Assembly (NCBI RefSeq): GCF_027579695.1
Contig: NC_083571.1
Coordinates: 36,236,943-36,300,942, forward strand
Length of the DNA stretch: 64,000 bases
DNA from: Neoarius graeffei
Lineage: Eukaryota > Chordata > Actinopteri > Siluriformes > Ariidae
Direction: 5' to 3'
In this document: piece by piece, positions 1 through 9,617 of the stretch
Numbering within the stretch: position 1 is the stretch's first letter
Layout: each line of letters starts with the position of its first letter
Program-made: the position numbers and the translations under genes
The notes under the pieces: model-generated
Told to the model about the DNA's origin: nothing
Databases searched by the model: none
The model's input: only the letters and a program-made list of their open reading frames with translations

Positions 1-357
1 CACTCTATGGAACAGAGAGACCTGTATAAACTGATTTGGGGGCGGGGCTCGATTGGTGATGTCGCTAAGTAAGCTCAACCGCTTTGACCCGGTCACGGTT
101 CGATATGCAAATTAGGAACAGGATCATGTCGATCCTGCTTAGCCAGATCGTGAATGTAGTTAATGGTAGTAATGAAACAAGCCATATTTGCCGTGATAAC
201 TGTGTTTTTATTATTTTCTCAGCAGTCTCAGTAAGAAATCCTGCATTCTGATTGGCTGTTGCCAGGCCGCGGAACAGTCCGTATTTTCCCATCTCTGACC
301 GTGGTCCGAGCTCGCTTATCTTGGCTGAGATGTTCAGCTTCGCTGTTGCAACTTCAT
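1..357. other. No gene recognised; left flank of the first transposon nest
   Basis: I see no ORF with family resemblance and no terminal repeats here. The segment runs directly into the 8 bp target duplication of the hAT element at 366. It may be the 5' flank or upstream part of the Crypton-like element whose coding remnant appears at 4245, because removing the two intervening hAT insertions joins these segments without a gap. Confidence 0.4.
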
Positions 358-809
358 TGTTGAACTAGGGCTGTGCAATTAATCAAATTTTGATCACGAT
401 TTCGATTTTTGTGTCAAACGATCTCAAAATTCATATAATCGAGTTGAAACGATTATTTTGCCATTTGTCGGGGACGCGCACACGCAATACATTTCCTTCC
501 CGCGGGCCCATGCGCAGACTTGCCGACAACACTCAGGCGGCGGAAGCGGTGTGTGTGTCTCTATGGCTCTCCACTCACGCAGCTGAAAGGAGGAGAGATT
601 GTGAATTGTTTGGCGCAAGGTAGGCTCGCAAGATGACAGAAGGAGGGCAGAATCGGTTGGTCGACAAAAAGGGACGAAAAACGTCTGTAATATGGGATCA
701 CTTTGGATTCGAAGAATCCGACGTGGAACAGAAGCGCATCGTGTGTAAGATTTGCAATAAGTAGGGCTGGGTATTGATCAAAATTTTTCGATTACGATAC
801 CGATACCAG

Positions 810-1184
810 GGGCGGCACGGTGGTGTAGTGGTTAGCGCTGTCGCCTCACAGCAAGAAGGTCCGGGTTCGAGCCCCGTGGCCGGCGAGGGCCTTTCTGTGC
901 GGAGTTTGCATGTTCTCCCCGTGTCCGCGTGGGTTTCCTCCGGGTGCTCCAGTTTCCCCCACAGTCCAAAGACATGCAGGTTAGGTTAACTGGTGACTCT
1001 AAATTGACCGTAGGTGTGAATGTGAGTGTGAATGGTTGTCTGTGTCTATGTGTCAGCCCTGTGATGACCTGGCGACTTGTCCAGGGTGTACCCCGCCTTT
1101 CGCCCGTAGTCAGCTGGGATAGGCTCCAGCTTGCCTGCGACCCTGTAGAACAGGATAAAGCGGCTAGAGATAATGAGATGAGAT
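810..1184 (+). mobile_element. tRNA-derived SINE, full length
   Basis: The copy begins GGCGGCACGGTGGTGTAGTGG. The head carries a pol III A-box-like stretch (GTGGTGTAGTGGTTAGC) and a B box (GGTTCGAGCCC). A unique body follows, with a tail ending in TAATGAGATGAGAT. It is inserted in the inner hAT near 762 and is the third level of the nest. Pol III would transcribe an active copy. Other members of the family are listed below. Confidence 0.88.
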
Positions 1185-1316
1185 ACTGATACCTTCATTT
1201 CGATACCGGTTCCTGAACGGTACCTTTTTCGATTCCTAATTTATAATATTAATCCTGGAAAAAATGAAAATTTCATTACACATTCTGTTGCACATATTGG
1301 AGTATATTTATTCAAG

Positions 1317-2435
1317 TTATTTCCAGTGCAAAAAGAACACACACACACACACACACTGTGCCACACTGGTCCACTCATCCGCGGTTACAGCCACATCCCT
1401 GACGTCTTTCAATTCTGTCTTGACCCTTTCCTTCTCAGCTGCATACCAGGCAGGTATGCATGTGTTTGCCAGCATGTCTCTGCTGGGGGGCTGATAGCTG
1501 GGGTTAAGGGTTCTTATCATCTCCCTAATTGACAAACATTAGACAAAACATCAAAAATAACAGTTATGTTCTCATTGCTTAAAAACACATCACTTAAAAT
1601 ACATCTAGGCTTAATTTAGATAAAGGATTACAGATAAATATAAACGAAGGATTTATTCAACAATATCCTGTACAGCCAACTTACAGTACCTAAACCACGG
1701 AGTCTCCATTGTAGAAAAAGGCAGCAAACCTTTCACCACAAACTGTGTCGCTGCCCTGTGGCACTCGGCTTGTTTCTCTTTGGTCATTTTGGCCTTTTCT
1801 GCTAGTGTGAATGGATTTACGGTAGCTGCCTGCCTTTTCCTCCTCACATCAGGGACCTGGGCAGAGGCTGTGAAGGTTTTATACGTTAAGTTTTTGAGCC
1901 TAGAGGGAGGTGAATATTTTTTTTAAATAACACTCATGCACGCACGCACACATACAGGCAGCCTACCCAATGATGGAGCACATTTTAAAAGCTAGCATTT
2001 AGATAACTTTTCACTTGGCTAGTTAATAGCCATTAAACAAAGTTAGGCGCTAATATCTTACTGTACCGTTAGCTATACATAAACTTACAACAACCTAGCT
2101 CTTACCGTGACAAACAAAGCAGTTCAACGGAATTCACGGAACAACTTACCAGATGAAATATCAGACACGACGCTGTGCTCGGTACTTTCAGATGAATCCG
2201 AGTCTGGTGGTAAAACGTCCTGCAGAGAAGTCGGGGGTGGCGAAGGTGCATAAGTTGGTGTGTGAGAGAAGATGGTGCAACTCTCCGCTCTCAGATTTAT
2301 TCCATGCACCGTCAAATGCTTTAGGAAATTTGAAGTGTTGCTTGACTTGCAGGTGATGCTCTTGTCGCATATATTGCACCGCGCAGTATTGTTATCGCTA
2401 TTGCTAAAATATAACCAAGCTTTCGACTTCGGCAT
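1317..2435 (-). pseudogene. Fragments of a ZBED-type hAT transposase
   Basis: Three - strand segments read in transposase order. 2435-2124 holds a BED finger (ARCNICDKS, then FLKHLTVH, a C-x2-C/H-x3-H pattern). 1847-1653 carries VVKGLLPFSTMETPWFR, resembling the block after the finger in hAT transposases. 1535-1317 carries PSYQPPSRDML and VAVTADEWTS, the region that leads into the first catalytic Asp. Stops and frame changes separate the segments, and the rest of the catalytic core is missing. Whether the gaps are old introns or decay cannot be told from one copy. Confidence 0.65.
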
Positions 2436-3289
2436 TTTGTAGGCATTGACGACGCAACAAAGTAGCGCTCCCTACAACATGGGAAACATGCTTTTTCATG
2501 CACGCGAACGTTTCAGCCAATCACAGGTGGCATTATCGGGTCATAAGCACGCCAGCACGGATCAGAGCCCACTCCACTTTACACGTGATTAACCTCTGGG
2601 AACCGAAACGTGGAACCGAAAGGCGAGGCATGTTTCAATACCCAGAAGAACCGTAACATTTCGGTCGGTGCCACGAAGGAACCGAATTTCGGTGCCCAGC
2701 CCTAGCAATAAGGTAGTATCTGCGCCTCTTGGCAACACTACAAACCTCTTCAACCACCTGAAACTGAGCCATAAAGTTATTCACGACGAAACAATAAAAA
2801 ACAAACAAAAAGATAAAGCCGATGCCGCCACAACCAGCAAGACAATGCAGCCATCCATTTCAGCCACTCTCTACAATGCCACTCCGTATGCCACGAGTTC
2901 GGAGAGGCACAACGCACTCACAGCATCCATCGGATATTATTTAGCCAAAGACATGCAGCCTATGTACATTTGTTTTTCTCTGTCTTATGTCAAAAGAATA
3001 TTTTTATTTTGTTTTATACATCGCAAACTTAAGTTTTTCTAGACTATATTTATTTTCAGTTTGAAAGAAAGGTGAACGTAAATGATCAATAACAGAGTTT
3101 TTTTTTTTTTAAAGAGAAATGCTGAATAAATGCATTGTTTCAAAAAATCGTTTGAATAATCGTGATTTCAATATTGACTGAAATATTCGTGATTATTATT
3201 TTTTCCATAATCGAGCAGCCCTATGTTGAACAGTTGCGAGTTTTTCGGTGTAATTTCCCGACAGCAGCACTAAAAAAACGGCTTCAGAC

Positions 3290-4236
3290 TAGAGCCCTGC
3301 GCTCCCGCGGGAGTCCCGCGGGACCCGACGCAAAGCAGTGCAGCGCGGGACAAATTTCGAAAGCTCATTGCGGGCGGGAGAGGTGATAAGCTGCAGTCCC
3401 GCTAACTAAAAACATGTTTAAAATAACATTTATAAATTATTAATTTATGTCTATCATATATAATTTGTGCTGGATATTTTATTTGGCATTAATAAAAACA
3501 TTTTAAGATGCCTAAATTTGCGGATGTGGTCTAATCTCGCGTACGTTTCCGATTCCTTTCCGCTCTTCCGTGTTTGAGATCTCCGATCATGGCAGAAGAG
3601 CAGAGCTCCTCTAGTGAAGCTCACAGTGCTTCAGAAGTAAGTGCTGCTTTAAAAAGAGGTACATTTACCGTTAAAAAGTCGAGTATTAGTCCTAAGTATT
3701 AAAAAGTATTAACTAGTCTTAAAAAGGACTGTGTATCGCACAGATTGTTCAATTTAAAGCTAGAAATAGACAGTGTATAATCAGGAGCTGGTTGTGGTTG
3801 CGTAGCACTTCATATGAGAGGAGAATGAAATCGCGGTTGGAATCATAACGCCACAGACTCGGAAGTGGGAGTGCGAGAGCTGTCAATCAAAGCGAGAGCT
3901 GTCAATCAAAGCGAGAGCTGTCAATCATGAGCGCATGCAGCGCTCAACTTGGAATGTGTCAGCAGAATGTCAGAGTCTAAACAATAAACTTACAATAAAT
4001 GAAGGATCGGTCAGTGGAGAGCTCAGCTAAGCTCAGCATGTTTAATTCCCCAAGCCAATGACAAGAACTTTCGTGAGAAATAACGCGAACGTCTGCATCG
4101 TGCGGGATTTGCGGGCGGGAGCGGGACAAAATATGGCAGGCGGGAGCGGGACTGAAAATCATAATTCTTGGTGGGAGCGGGACTGCACAATGCGGGCGGG
4201 AGCGGGACTGAAAAGTCTGTCCCGCGCAGACCTCTA
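3290..4236 (+). mobile_element. hAT MITE, GCGGGAC-rich family, copy 1
   Basis: The ends are TAGAGCCCTGCGC (3290) and GCGCAGACCTCTA (ending 4236). The perfect 8 bp duplication CTTCAGAC lies at 3282-3289 and 4237-4244. Sub-terminal regions are rich in GCGGGAC / GCGGGCGGGAGCGGGAC motifs, and the middle is AT-rich with no transposase. A second member with opposite orientation lies at 9618-11015. Confidence 0.85.
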
Positions 4237-4244
4237 CTTCAGAC

Positions 4245-5010
4245 CAAGACGAACAGCACAACGAAAGTAAACTTTACTATCCTGATGAAAAAGAGAAATC
4301 CCAGGAAAAAGTGAAACAATAAGAATTTATGAGCGAAGTTCAGAATTTTATCGAGCAACAAAGGCCAGAAAACATGAAAAAGAAAACTGCTTGGGACGAT
4401 TAACACGTGGAAAAGGCAGCTGCGATCATTCGGTGAACACAGAAATATCGAAGACATACCTGGGGAAGAGCTCATCGTCCTTATCTGCCGCTTCTTCATG
4501 GAAATGAAGAAAGATGGCAGCCATTACGAGCCCACTACCCTGACAGCATTTCATCGCAGTCTTCAGCGCCATCTTAACGACCACGGTTCAAAGCTGGATA
4601 TCCTTAACGGTAAAGAGCTTTCGAAATCCAGGGAGGCTCTGTCGTCGAGAAAAAGGCAGATAGTTCATGAATTTGGAAAGGGTAATCACCCTCAAGCGGC
4701 TCATCCACTGACCGAGGCGGAGGAAGATCTGAAAATGGTGAATTTGGCGAGCAGAACCCCGAGTTTCTACAGCGAACTGTTTAATGGCTCCTTGCGCTGC
4801 ATTTCAGATTCAGCGCTAAAGACGAAACAAAATGATGAAATGGGGAGAGGTACAGCTCCAACGTGACAGCGAAACTGGGAAAGAAGTGCTGGTTTGGGTC
4901 ACCGAAAGAGGCTCAGAAGTCTGTAATGGCGAAGGTCCTGGCAGAGCTTTCAGTCCAAAAGCACAAGCAAACAACAACAAACGGTGCCCTGTTCGCCGTT
5001 ATAAAGCCTT
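4245..5010 (+). pseudogene. Crypton-like tyrosine recombinase fossil (KIAA1958/DUF3504-like)
   Basis: A broken reading frame holds successive blocks that resemble the recombinase-derived domain of KIAA1958/QRICH1/ZMYM proteins and fish Cryptons. These are SKLYYPDEKE near 4265; IEDIPGEEL and CRFFMEMKKDGSHYEP (about 4450-4530); FGKGNHPQAAHPLTE (about 4670); then, after a shift, WGEVQLQRDSETGKEVLVW and GRAFSPKAQANN up to about 4980. There are in-frame stops before 4430 and at least one deletion near 4830. The two neighbouring hAT elements (366-3223 and 3290-4236) appear to have landed in this element's 5' part. The family is known to be a source of domesticated vertebrate genes. This copy is dead. 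The assignment rests on recalled motif similarity. Confidence 0.62.
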
Positions 5011-5119
5011 CTTCGCTATTGTCGTCGTCGGTTTTGCACATTTTTTATTTATTTATTTTTTTCCAGAAACGCTGAAGAATCAGTTATTTTATAGTGGAGA
5101 AAATAAGTTATTTGCCAGA

Positions 5120-5216
5120 TTAAGGTCGGTCCGTATAGGGAAAAACTGTGACTTTGGCCTTGGTCAGTATTTTGCAGACCTCAGTCACAGTTTTTCCCTA
5201 TACGGACCGACCTTAA
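5120..5216. repeat. Perfect 33 bp hairpin
   Basis: Positions 5120-5152 are the exact reverse complement of 5184-5216, around a 31 nt loop. The stem includes GGTCGGTCCGTATAGGG. A related half-stem occurs at 35290-35344 beside the second Crypton-like remnant, so the hairpin may belong to that element. Confidence 0.85.
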
Positions 5217-5436
5217 AAATGACTTCAGTTCTCCTTTAAACTTGCGTTATTTCTTAATTAACGTGTTATTCAGTTACGTTTTTGGTTTTAGTAACCTTAT
5301 ATCGTGACTCATTGGCAACGAATTGCAATTAAATATTATACTTATTGGCTTATTCGGTTTTCAGCCATGTTGAATTTGGTTCATTTGGTCCACAGCAGGT
5401 GTCGCTTATCCGCGCGATCTTCACGTGACTTAGAAG

Positions 5437-6275
5437 CAGGGCTTTGAACCAGAATTTTTTTCCTATTGGTCCGTTCCGAACAGAAACGGAATTTTAACGT
5501 TTCTGGTTTTGGGTTCCACCATTAAATAGGCGTTCCCGAACCGGTTAGAACAAAAAAATTCCGTTCCCGGAACGGTTAATTACGTTCCCTGCCAGCTGTT
5601 TAACAAATGGCTATAAAATGATGTCTCTGTCTCATCCAGCTTAAGCCAAATGTAGGCTAATTCTATTACAACCTTCATTAAATAAGACAAGAAATAATTC
5701 AAAACAGTTATTATTTCAAATGTTGGCGATTTGGATTCTCAGTATGTCTTCCCATCTACACAAACAGAAAAAGTGCCAAAAATTAAAGATAATTCATTTA
5801 GTGTGTTACCAAAGGCTAGTCAGGCCCTATGCATTGATAGGCTAACAGAGGTTAACGTCATTTAATGTTCGCGAGCCTCTCATTAACGTGGACAAATATA
5901 TTGATATCGTGTTTTAAATTGACGTTTTTTGAATAACGATAGACTGCAATAGTTACCTCTTATTTAAGATGTGGAGGCGTGATAGTAGTCCACCCTCCCG
6001 CTCTCTCCATTCAGTCAGCGAACGTCACACAGGAAGTGAACCCCAGCGGGTCATAGAAACTTGCGCAGGAGAAGAATGACTTTTTTATTTGTAGGCTGCG
6101 GAAACTTTGAGGAACGAAATAAAAACCGGTATTAACCGGTTACCATTATTTTTAATAAGCATTTCTGTTCCGGAACATAAAAAATAATAAAGTTTCTGGT
6201 TTCGTTTCTGTTCCATGTGAAATAGAAAAAGTTCCCGGTTTTCGTTTTCGTTCCTTGAACCGGTTCAAAGCCCTG
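5437..6275. mobile_element. hAT MITE with CAGGGCTTTGAACC ends
   Basis: The ends are CAGGGCTTTGAACC and GGTTCAAAGCCCTG, exact inverted repeats. The 8 bp duplication CTTAGAAG lies at 5429-5436 and 6276-6283. The sub-terminal parts repeat GTTCC / GGAAC and ACCGGTT motifs. There is no coding capacity. Confidence 0.88.
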
Positions 6276-6283
6276 CTTAGAAG

Positions 6284-6708
6284 CGTCAAGTGTCAGCCAG
6301 CTGTCAGCGCTGCCATTGTGAAAACTGTTTTCCAAACGAAATATTGCACAAAAACGAGTTTAAATGACGATTACTGCCGCCTCCTTTTTTTTTTTTTTTT
6401 TTTCCAAACTTTCCTGATTGCTATCAAAACAAACAAAATTTTCGGCTCGATTACGTCAGCATTCGAAAGAGGGCGCGCGCGTCTTTTGACAACGTTGGCC
6501 ACTTTGATTTCCGCCGTACATTTTACTTCCATCCTACAACGTCTCGCACAGGTCTCAACGAATCTCGTTTAACAGCAACTGCTTCGACATCCGGACTGAT
6601 ATATTACAGAGCATATTTCAAACACTCATTACTCACTATAGCAGCGACAAAACAGCTGTCAGAAATGCATTCCGATATTTAATAAAATGAGAAATAGAAT
6701 TGTGCTAA
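6284..6708. other. No gene recognised
   Basis: The segment contains a poly-T run near 6386-6405 and otherwise unique-looking sequence. It directly continues the flank that was interrupted by the MITE at 5437-6275. Confidence 0.4.
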
Positions 6709-7121
6709 TACAACCCCAATTCCAAAAAAGTTGGCATGCTGTGTAAACTGTAAAGAAAAACAGAATGCAATAATTTGCAAATCATGGAAACCCCATATTT
6801 CATTGAAAATAGTAAAAAGATAACATGGCAAATGTTGAAGCTGAGAAATTTTATTGTTTTTTGAAAAATATATGCTCATTTTGAATTTGATGTCAGCAAC
6901 ACGCTTTAAAAAAGTTGGGACAGGGGCATGTTCACCACTGTGTTTCATCACCTCTACTTTTAACACTCTGTAAACGTTTGGGAACTGAGGAGACCAATTG
7001 CTGTAGTTTTGAAAGAGAAATGTTGTCCCATTCTTGCCTGATATACAATTTCAGTTGCTCAACAGTTCGGGGTCTCCTTTGTCATATTTTGCACTTCATA
7101 ATGCGCCAAATGTTTTAAATG

Positions 7122-8274
7122 TTTTTTTGGGGGTTTTTTTCTCCGTGCTTCCACGGAAGGCGGTCGCATTTTTCTGCTCTCCCCCTCCCTCCTTTTTTCC
7201 CTGCTTGTGCTTTTATGTTTTGTCTCGTCTGCTTTTGAAGAGACTCTTCCTGCATTACTTTCTAAACTAAAAAAGTATGGAATTGATAAATTGGTCTCCT
7301 AACGAAATTGACACAGTTTTGGGTTCGGGGGAACCCATTTGTCTTGCCGGAACGTTTGCGGCTGGTTACACGATGGATGCATGGGAGCGTTGGCGGGTCG
7401 TGTGCCTGGCGATTCTTTCTCTGGAGGACATTGAAGATATCTACCTATTCGGAACCATGATTACAGGACTTTTGCTGATTGGATTAGGCATTGCCCTGGT
7501 ATATCGAGGAAATCAGACAACGGTGACAGCTGTTCAAAGCCCCACAAAGCTGCCCTATATTGGAGTGGTGGGCAAAGCTGTTGGCACTCGAACTGTGGAC
7601 ATTCAAAACTTTAACCACAAAATGGTTGTTATCTCGGAGCAGCTTCCAGCTTTGCAAGGAATACGTTTTTCGGAGATGAATTTGAACAGAATGGACAGAT
7701 ATAGACGAGCGGTGAGGACGTGCAAAGACTTGCGTCTGGAAAGACCAAACAATTCATATCTTATCGACATTCGGCGCCCTGAGACAGCACCAGCTTTGTT
7801 TTAGGCCGTTGCTGAGAAAACATTTCCCCCTGAAGGTCAATGCCGGGAGACGCTCTCATTCCTCGCATTCCTCTCTAACTCTCCGCGGTCGCCATTTTTA
7901 CCTCCAGTGTGACAAGCGGGTGTGTGACTAGCGCCTTCATGGCTGCAGGAGCGGACGGCTGCTTGCTTGCGCTGGATTACCTCCTCCCCCCCTTACTCCC
8001 CCCCTCAAGTCCCGTGTTTAAAGTGTACCTGTGTTGTAGTTGTGCTTATGCAAGTTTTTTTTTTTAAATGTTCCCACACTGTATTCCTGACAGGAGCATA
8101 GTGTGGGGGTGTTCTTTTTTTCCTTATCTCTCTCATGTTGTGTTTTTCTTTTTATTTTTATTCCTGTCTTCCTGTCCTGTCTACCCTATGTCAACTGTAT
8201 GTTATATATGTACGGACAGGTTGACGGCTAATTTCGCTGGTACATGTGACTAGTGACAATAAAGGGCATCATCA
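7122..8274 (+). mobile_element. Unclassified 1.15 kb insertion carrying one ORF
   Basis: The flanking Tc1-like sequence is duplicated as TAAATG (7116-7121 and 8275-8280). The insertion begins with a T-run/G-run/T-run and ends with an AATAAA signal and CATCATCA. That 3' end looks like a retroposon tail. If the boundary is shifted by two bases the insertion begins TG and ends CA with a 4 bp duplication, as a solo LTR would. It contains the 175-codon ORF at 7277-7804. I cannot assign a family. Confidence 0.6.
7277..7804 (+). CDS. Unrecognised 175-aa protein with one membrane segment, inside a mobile insertion
   Basis: The ATG has A at -3 and G at +4, a strong context. The frame is open for 175 codons to a TAG at 7802. 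Residues about 55-76 (FGTMITGLLLIGLGIALVY within it) form one clear transmembrane segment. The N-terminal part is acidic and Trp-containing (MDAWERWRVVCLA). The C-terminal part is basic, with several Arg residues (NRMDRYRRAVRTCKDLRLER). No catalytic motif, zinc finger or protease/RT motif is visible. The ORF sits in an insertion within a dead Tc1 copy, so it belongs to the inserted element rather than to a host locus. An intact frame in otherwise decayed surroundings suggests recent arrival or constraint. I do not know its function. Confidence 0.5.
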   Translation: MELINWSPNEIDTVLGSGEPICLAGTFAAGYTMDAWERWRVVCLAILSLEDIEDIYLFGTMITGLLLIGLGIALVYRGNQTTVTAVQSPTKLPYIGVVGKAVGTRTVDIQNFNHKMVVISEQLPALQGIRFSEMNLNRMDRYRRAVRTCKDLRLERPNNSYLIDIRRPETAPALF

Positions 8275-9183
8275 TAAATGGGAGACAGGTCTGAACTGCA
8301 GGCAGGCCAGTTTAGCACCCTGACTCTTTTACTACGGAGCCATGCGGTTTTAATATGTGCAGAAAGCAGTTTGGCATTGTCTTGCTGAAAGAAGGAAGGC
8401 CTTCCCTGAAAAACATTTTGTCTGGATGGCAGCATATTGCTCTGAAACGTGTAAATATCATTCAGTATTAATGATGCCTTCCCAGATGTACAAGCTACCC
8501 ATGGCATGTGCACTAATGCCCCCTCATACCGTTACAGATGCTGGCTTTTGAACTGTACACTGATAACAAGCCGGATGGTCCCTCTCCTCTTTAGCCTGGA
8601 GGACGTGGTGCCCATGATTTCTAAATAGAATTTCTACTTTTGATTCATCAGACCTCGGGACAATTTTCCACTTCGCCTCAGTCCATCAAAAAAGAGCTCG
8701 GGTCAAGAGAAGGTGGCAGTGTTTCTGGATATTGTTTATATCTGGTTTTAACTTGCATTTGTGGATGCAGTAATTAACTGTTTTCACAGACAATAGTTTC
8801 CTCAAGCATTCCTGACCCCATGCAGTGATTTCCAATGCAGACACGTGTCTGCTTTTAATGCAGTGTCTCCTGAGGGCCTGAAGATCGCAGGCATCCAATG
8901 TCAGTTTTCAGCCTTGTCTCTTGTCTACAGAGATTTCTCCAGATTCTCTGAATCTTTTAATGATATTATGGACCATAGATGATGTGATCCCCAAATTCTC
9001 TGCAATTTTACATTGAGGAACGTTATTCTTAAATTGTTGCACTGTTTGCCTACGCAGTTTTTCCACTGAATGGTGAACCCTGCCCCATCTTTTGCTTCTG
9101 AGAGATTCAGCCTCTCTGGGATGTTCTTCCCCAATCATGTTACTGACCTGTTGCCAGTTAACCAAATTATTATTTTTTATCAT
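8250..9183 (-). pseudogene. Degraded Tc1-like transposase
   Basis: 9183-8908 reads as the N-terminal helix-turn-helix region (VPQCKIAENLG and [18 protein letters not shown]). 8898-8686 and 8513-8250 are displaced fragments of the following parts, the last with FFQQDNAKLLSAH, WPACSSDLSP. Frameshifts and the insertion before 8275 destroy the frame. Confidence 0.7.
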
Positions 9184-9421
9184 TACACAACTTTTTCAGT
9201 CTTTTGTTGCCCCTGTCCCAACTTTTTTAAAATCTGTTGCTGACATCAATGTCAAAATGAGCATATATTTTTCAAAAAACAATGCAATTTCTCAGTTTCA
9301 ACATTTGATATGTTGTCTTTGCACTATTTTCAATGAAATATAGGGTTTCCATGATTTGTAAATTGTCATATTCTGTATTTGTTTTACACAGTGTCCCAAC
9401 TTTTTTGGAATTGGGGCTGTA

Positions 9422-9609
9422 AAAAAAATTTGCCTTCAGTTCCCCTTTACGCCGGTGAATAACACGCACGTTTCAACTTTAATTTAAACACCTTGTAACT
9501 GATTTGCGTGTTTATGCATATTCATTAATTATTAATGAGCTACATTTTATTCCCTATTAGGAAACCATGAAACAGTTTATGACGAACTTAAAACGGCGAG
9601 GCTTAGCAA
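9422..9609. other. Short AT-rich spacer, no gene
   Basis: Unique-looking sequence between the Tc1-like element and the next hAT MITE. Nothing is recognisable. Confidence 0.4.
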
Positions 9610-9617
9610 ATACCAGA

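Larger units (their letters stand above)
762..2704 (-). mobile_element. hAT transposon (inner), inserted in the outer hAT
   Basis: TAGGGCTGGG at 762 and CCCAGCCCTA ending at 2704 are inverted ends. The flanking 8 bp duplication is GCAATAAG (754-761 and 2705-2712). The element carries pieces of a transposase on the - strand and a SINE at 810-1184. Its insertion point is inside the zinc-finger codons of the outer hAT. Confidence 0.88.
633..3042 (+). pseudogene. BED zinc-finger transposase fragment, split by insertion
   Basis: The reading frame starts at ATG 633 and runs to 761, where it holds the first half of a BED finger: aromatic residues in IWDHFGF, then CKIC. It is cut exactly inside the finger by the 1.94 kb hAT insertion and resumes at 2713 with NLFNHLKLSH, giving the C-x2-C ... 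H-x4-H pattern. The frame ends at 3042 after a short unrelated tail, so the RNase H-like catalytic domain and the C-terminal dimerisation domain are absent. BED fingers of this kind bind the transposon ends. This copy cannot make a working transposase. Confidence 0.75.
366..3223 (+). mobile_element. hAT transposon (outer), interrupted by a second hAT
   Basis: The ends are inverted repeats: TAGGGCTGTG at 366 and its counterpart CAGCCCTA ending at 3223. They are flanked by a perfect 8 bp target duplication TGTTGAAC (358-365 and 3224-3231), the length characteristic of hAT elements. The interior carries a BED-type zinc-finger reading frame (633-761 continuing at 2713). Without the inner insertion 762-2704 and its 8 bp duplication, the element would be about 0.9 kb. 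It is therefore a deletion derivative without a catalytic domain. Confidence 0.88.
6709..9421 (-). mobile_element. Tc1-like transposon, degraded, with nested insertion
   Basis: The terminal inverted repeats begin TACAACCCCAATTCC at 6709 and end GGAATTGGGGCTGTA at 9421. The transposase is on the - strand and heavily decayed. A 1.15 kb unrelated insertion (7122-8274) interrupts it. It is related to, but clearly more diverged than, the elements at 47323 and 59672, so it is an older subfamily. Confidence 0.82.

Noticed and set aside
810-900. tRNA gene at the head of SINE copies
   Set aside because: A- and B-box-like sequences are present, but the head does not fold into a full cloverleaf with a plausible anticodon arm, and it recurs at every SINE copy.
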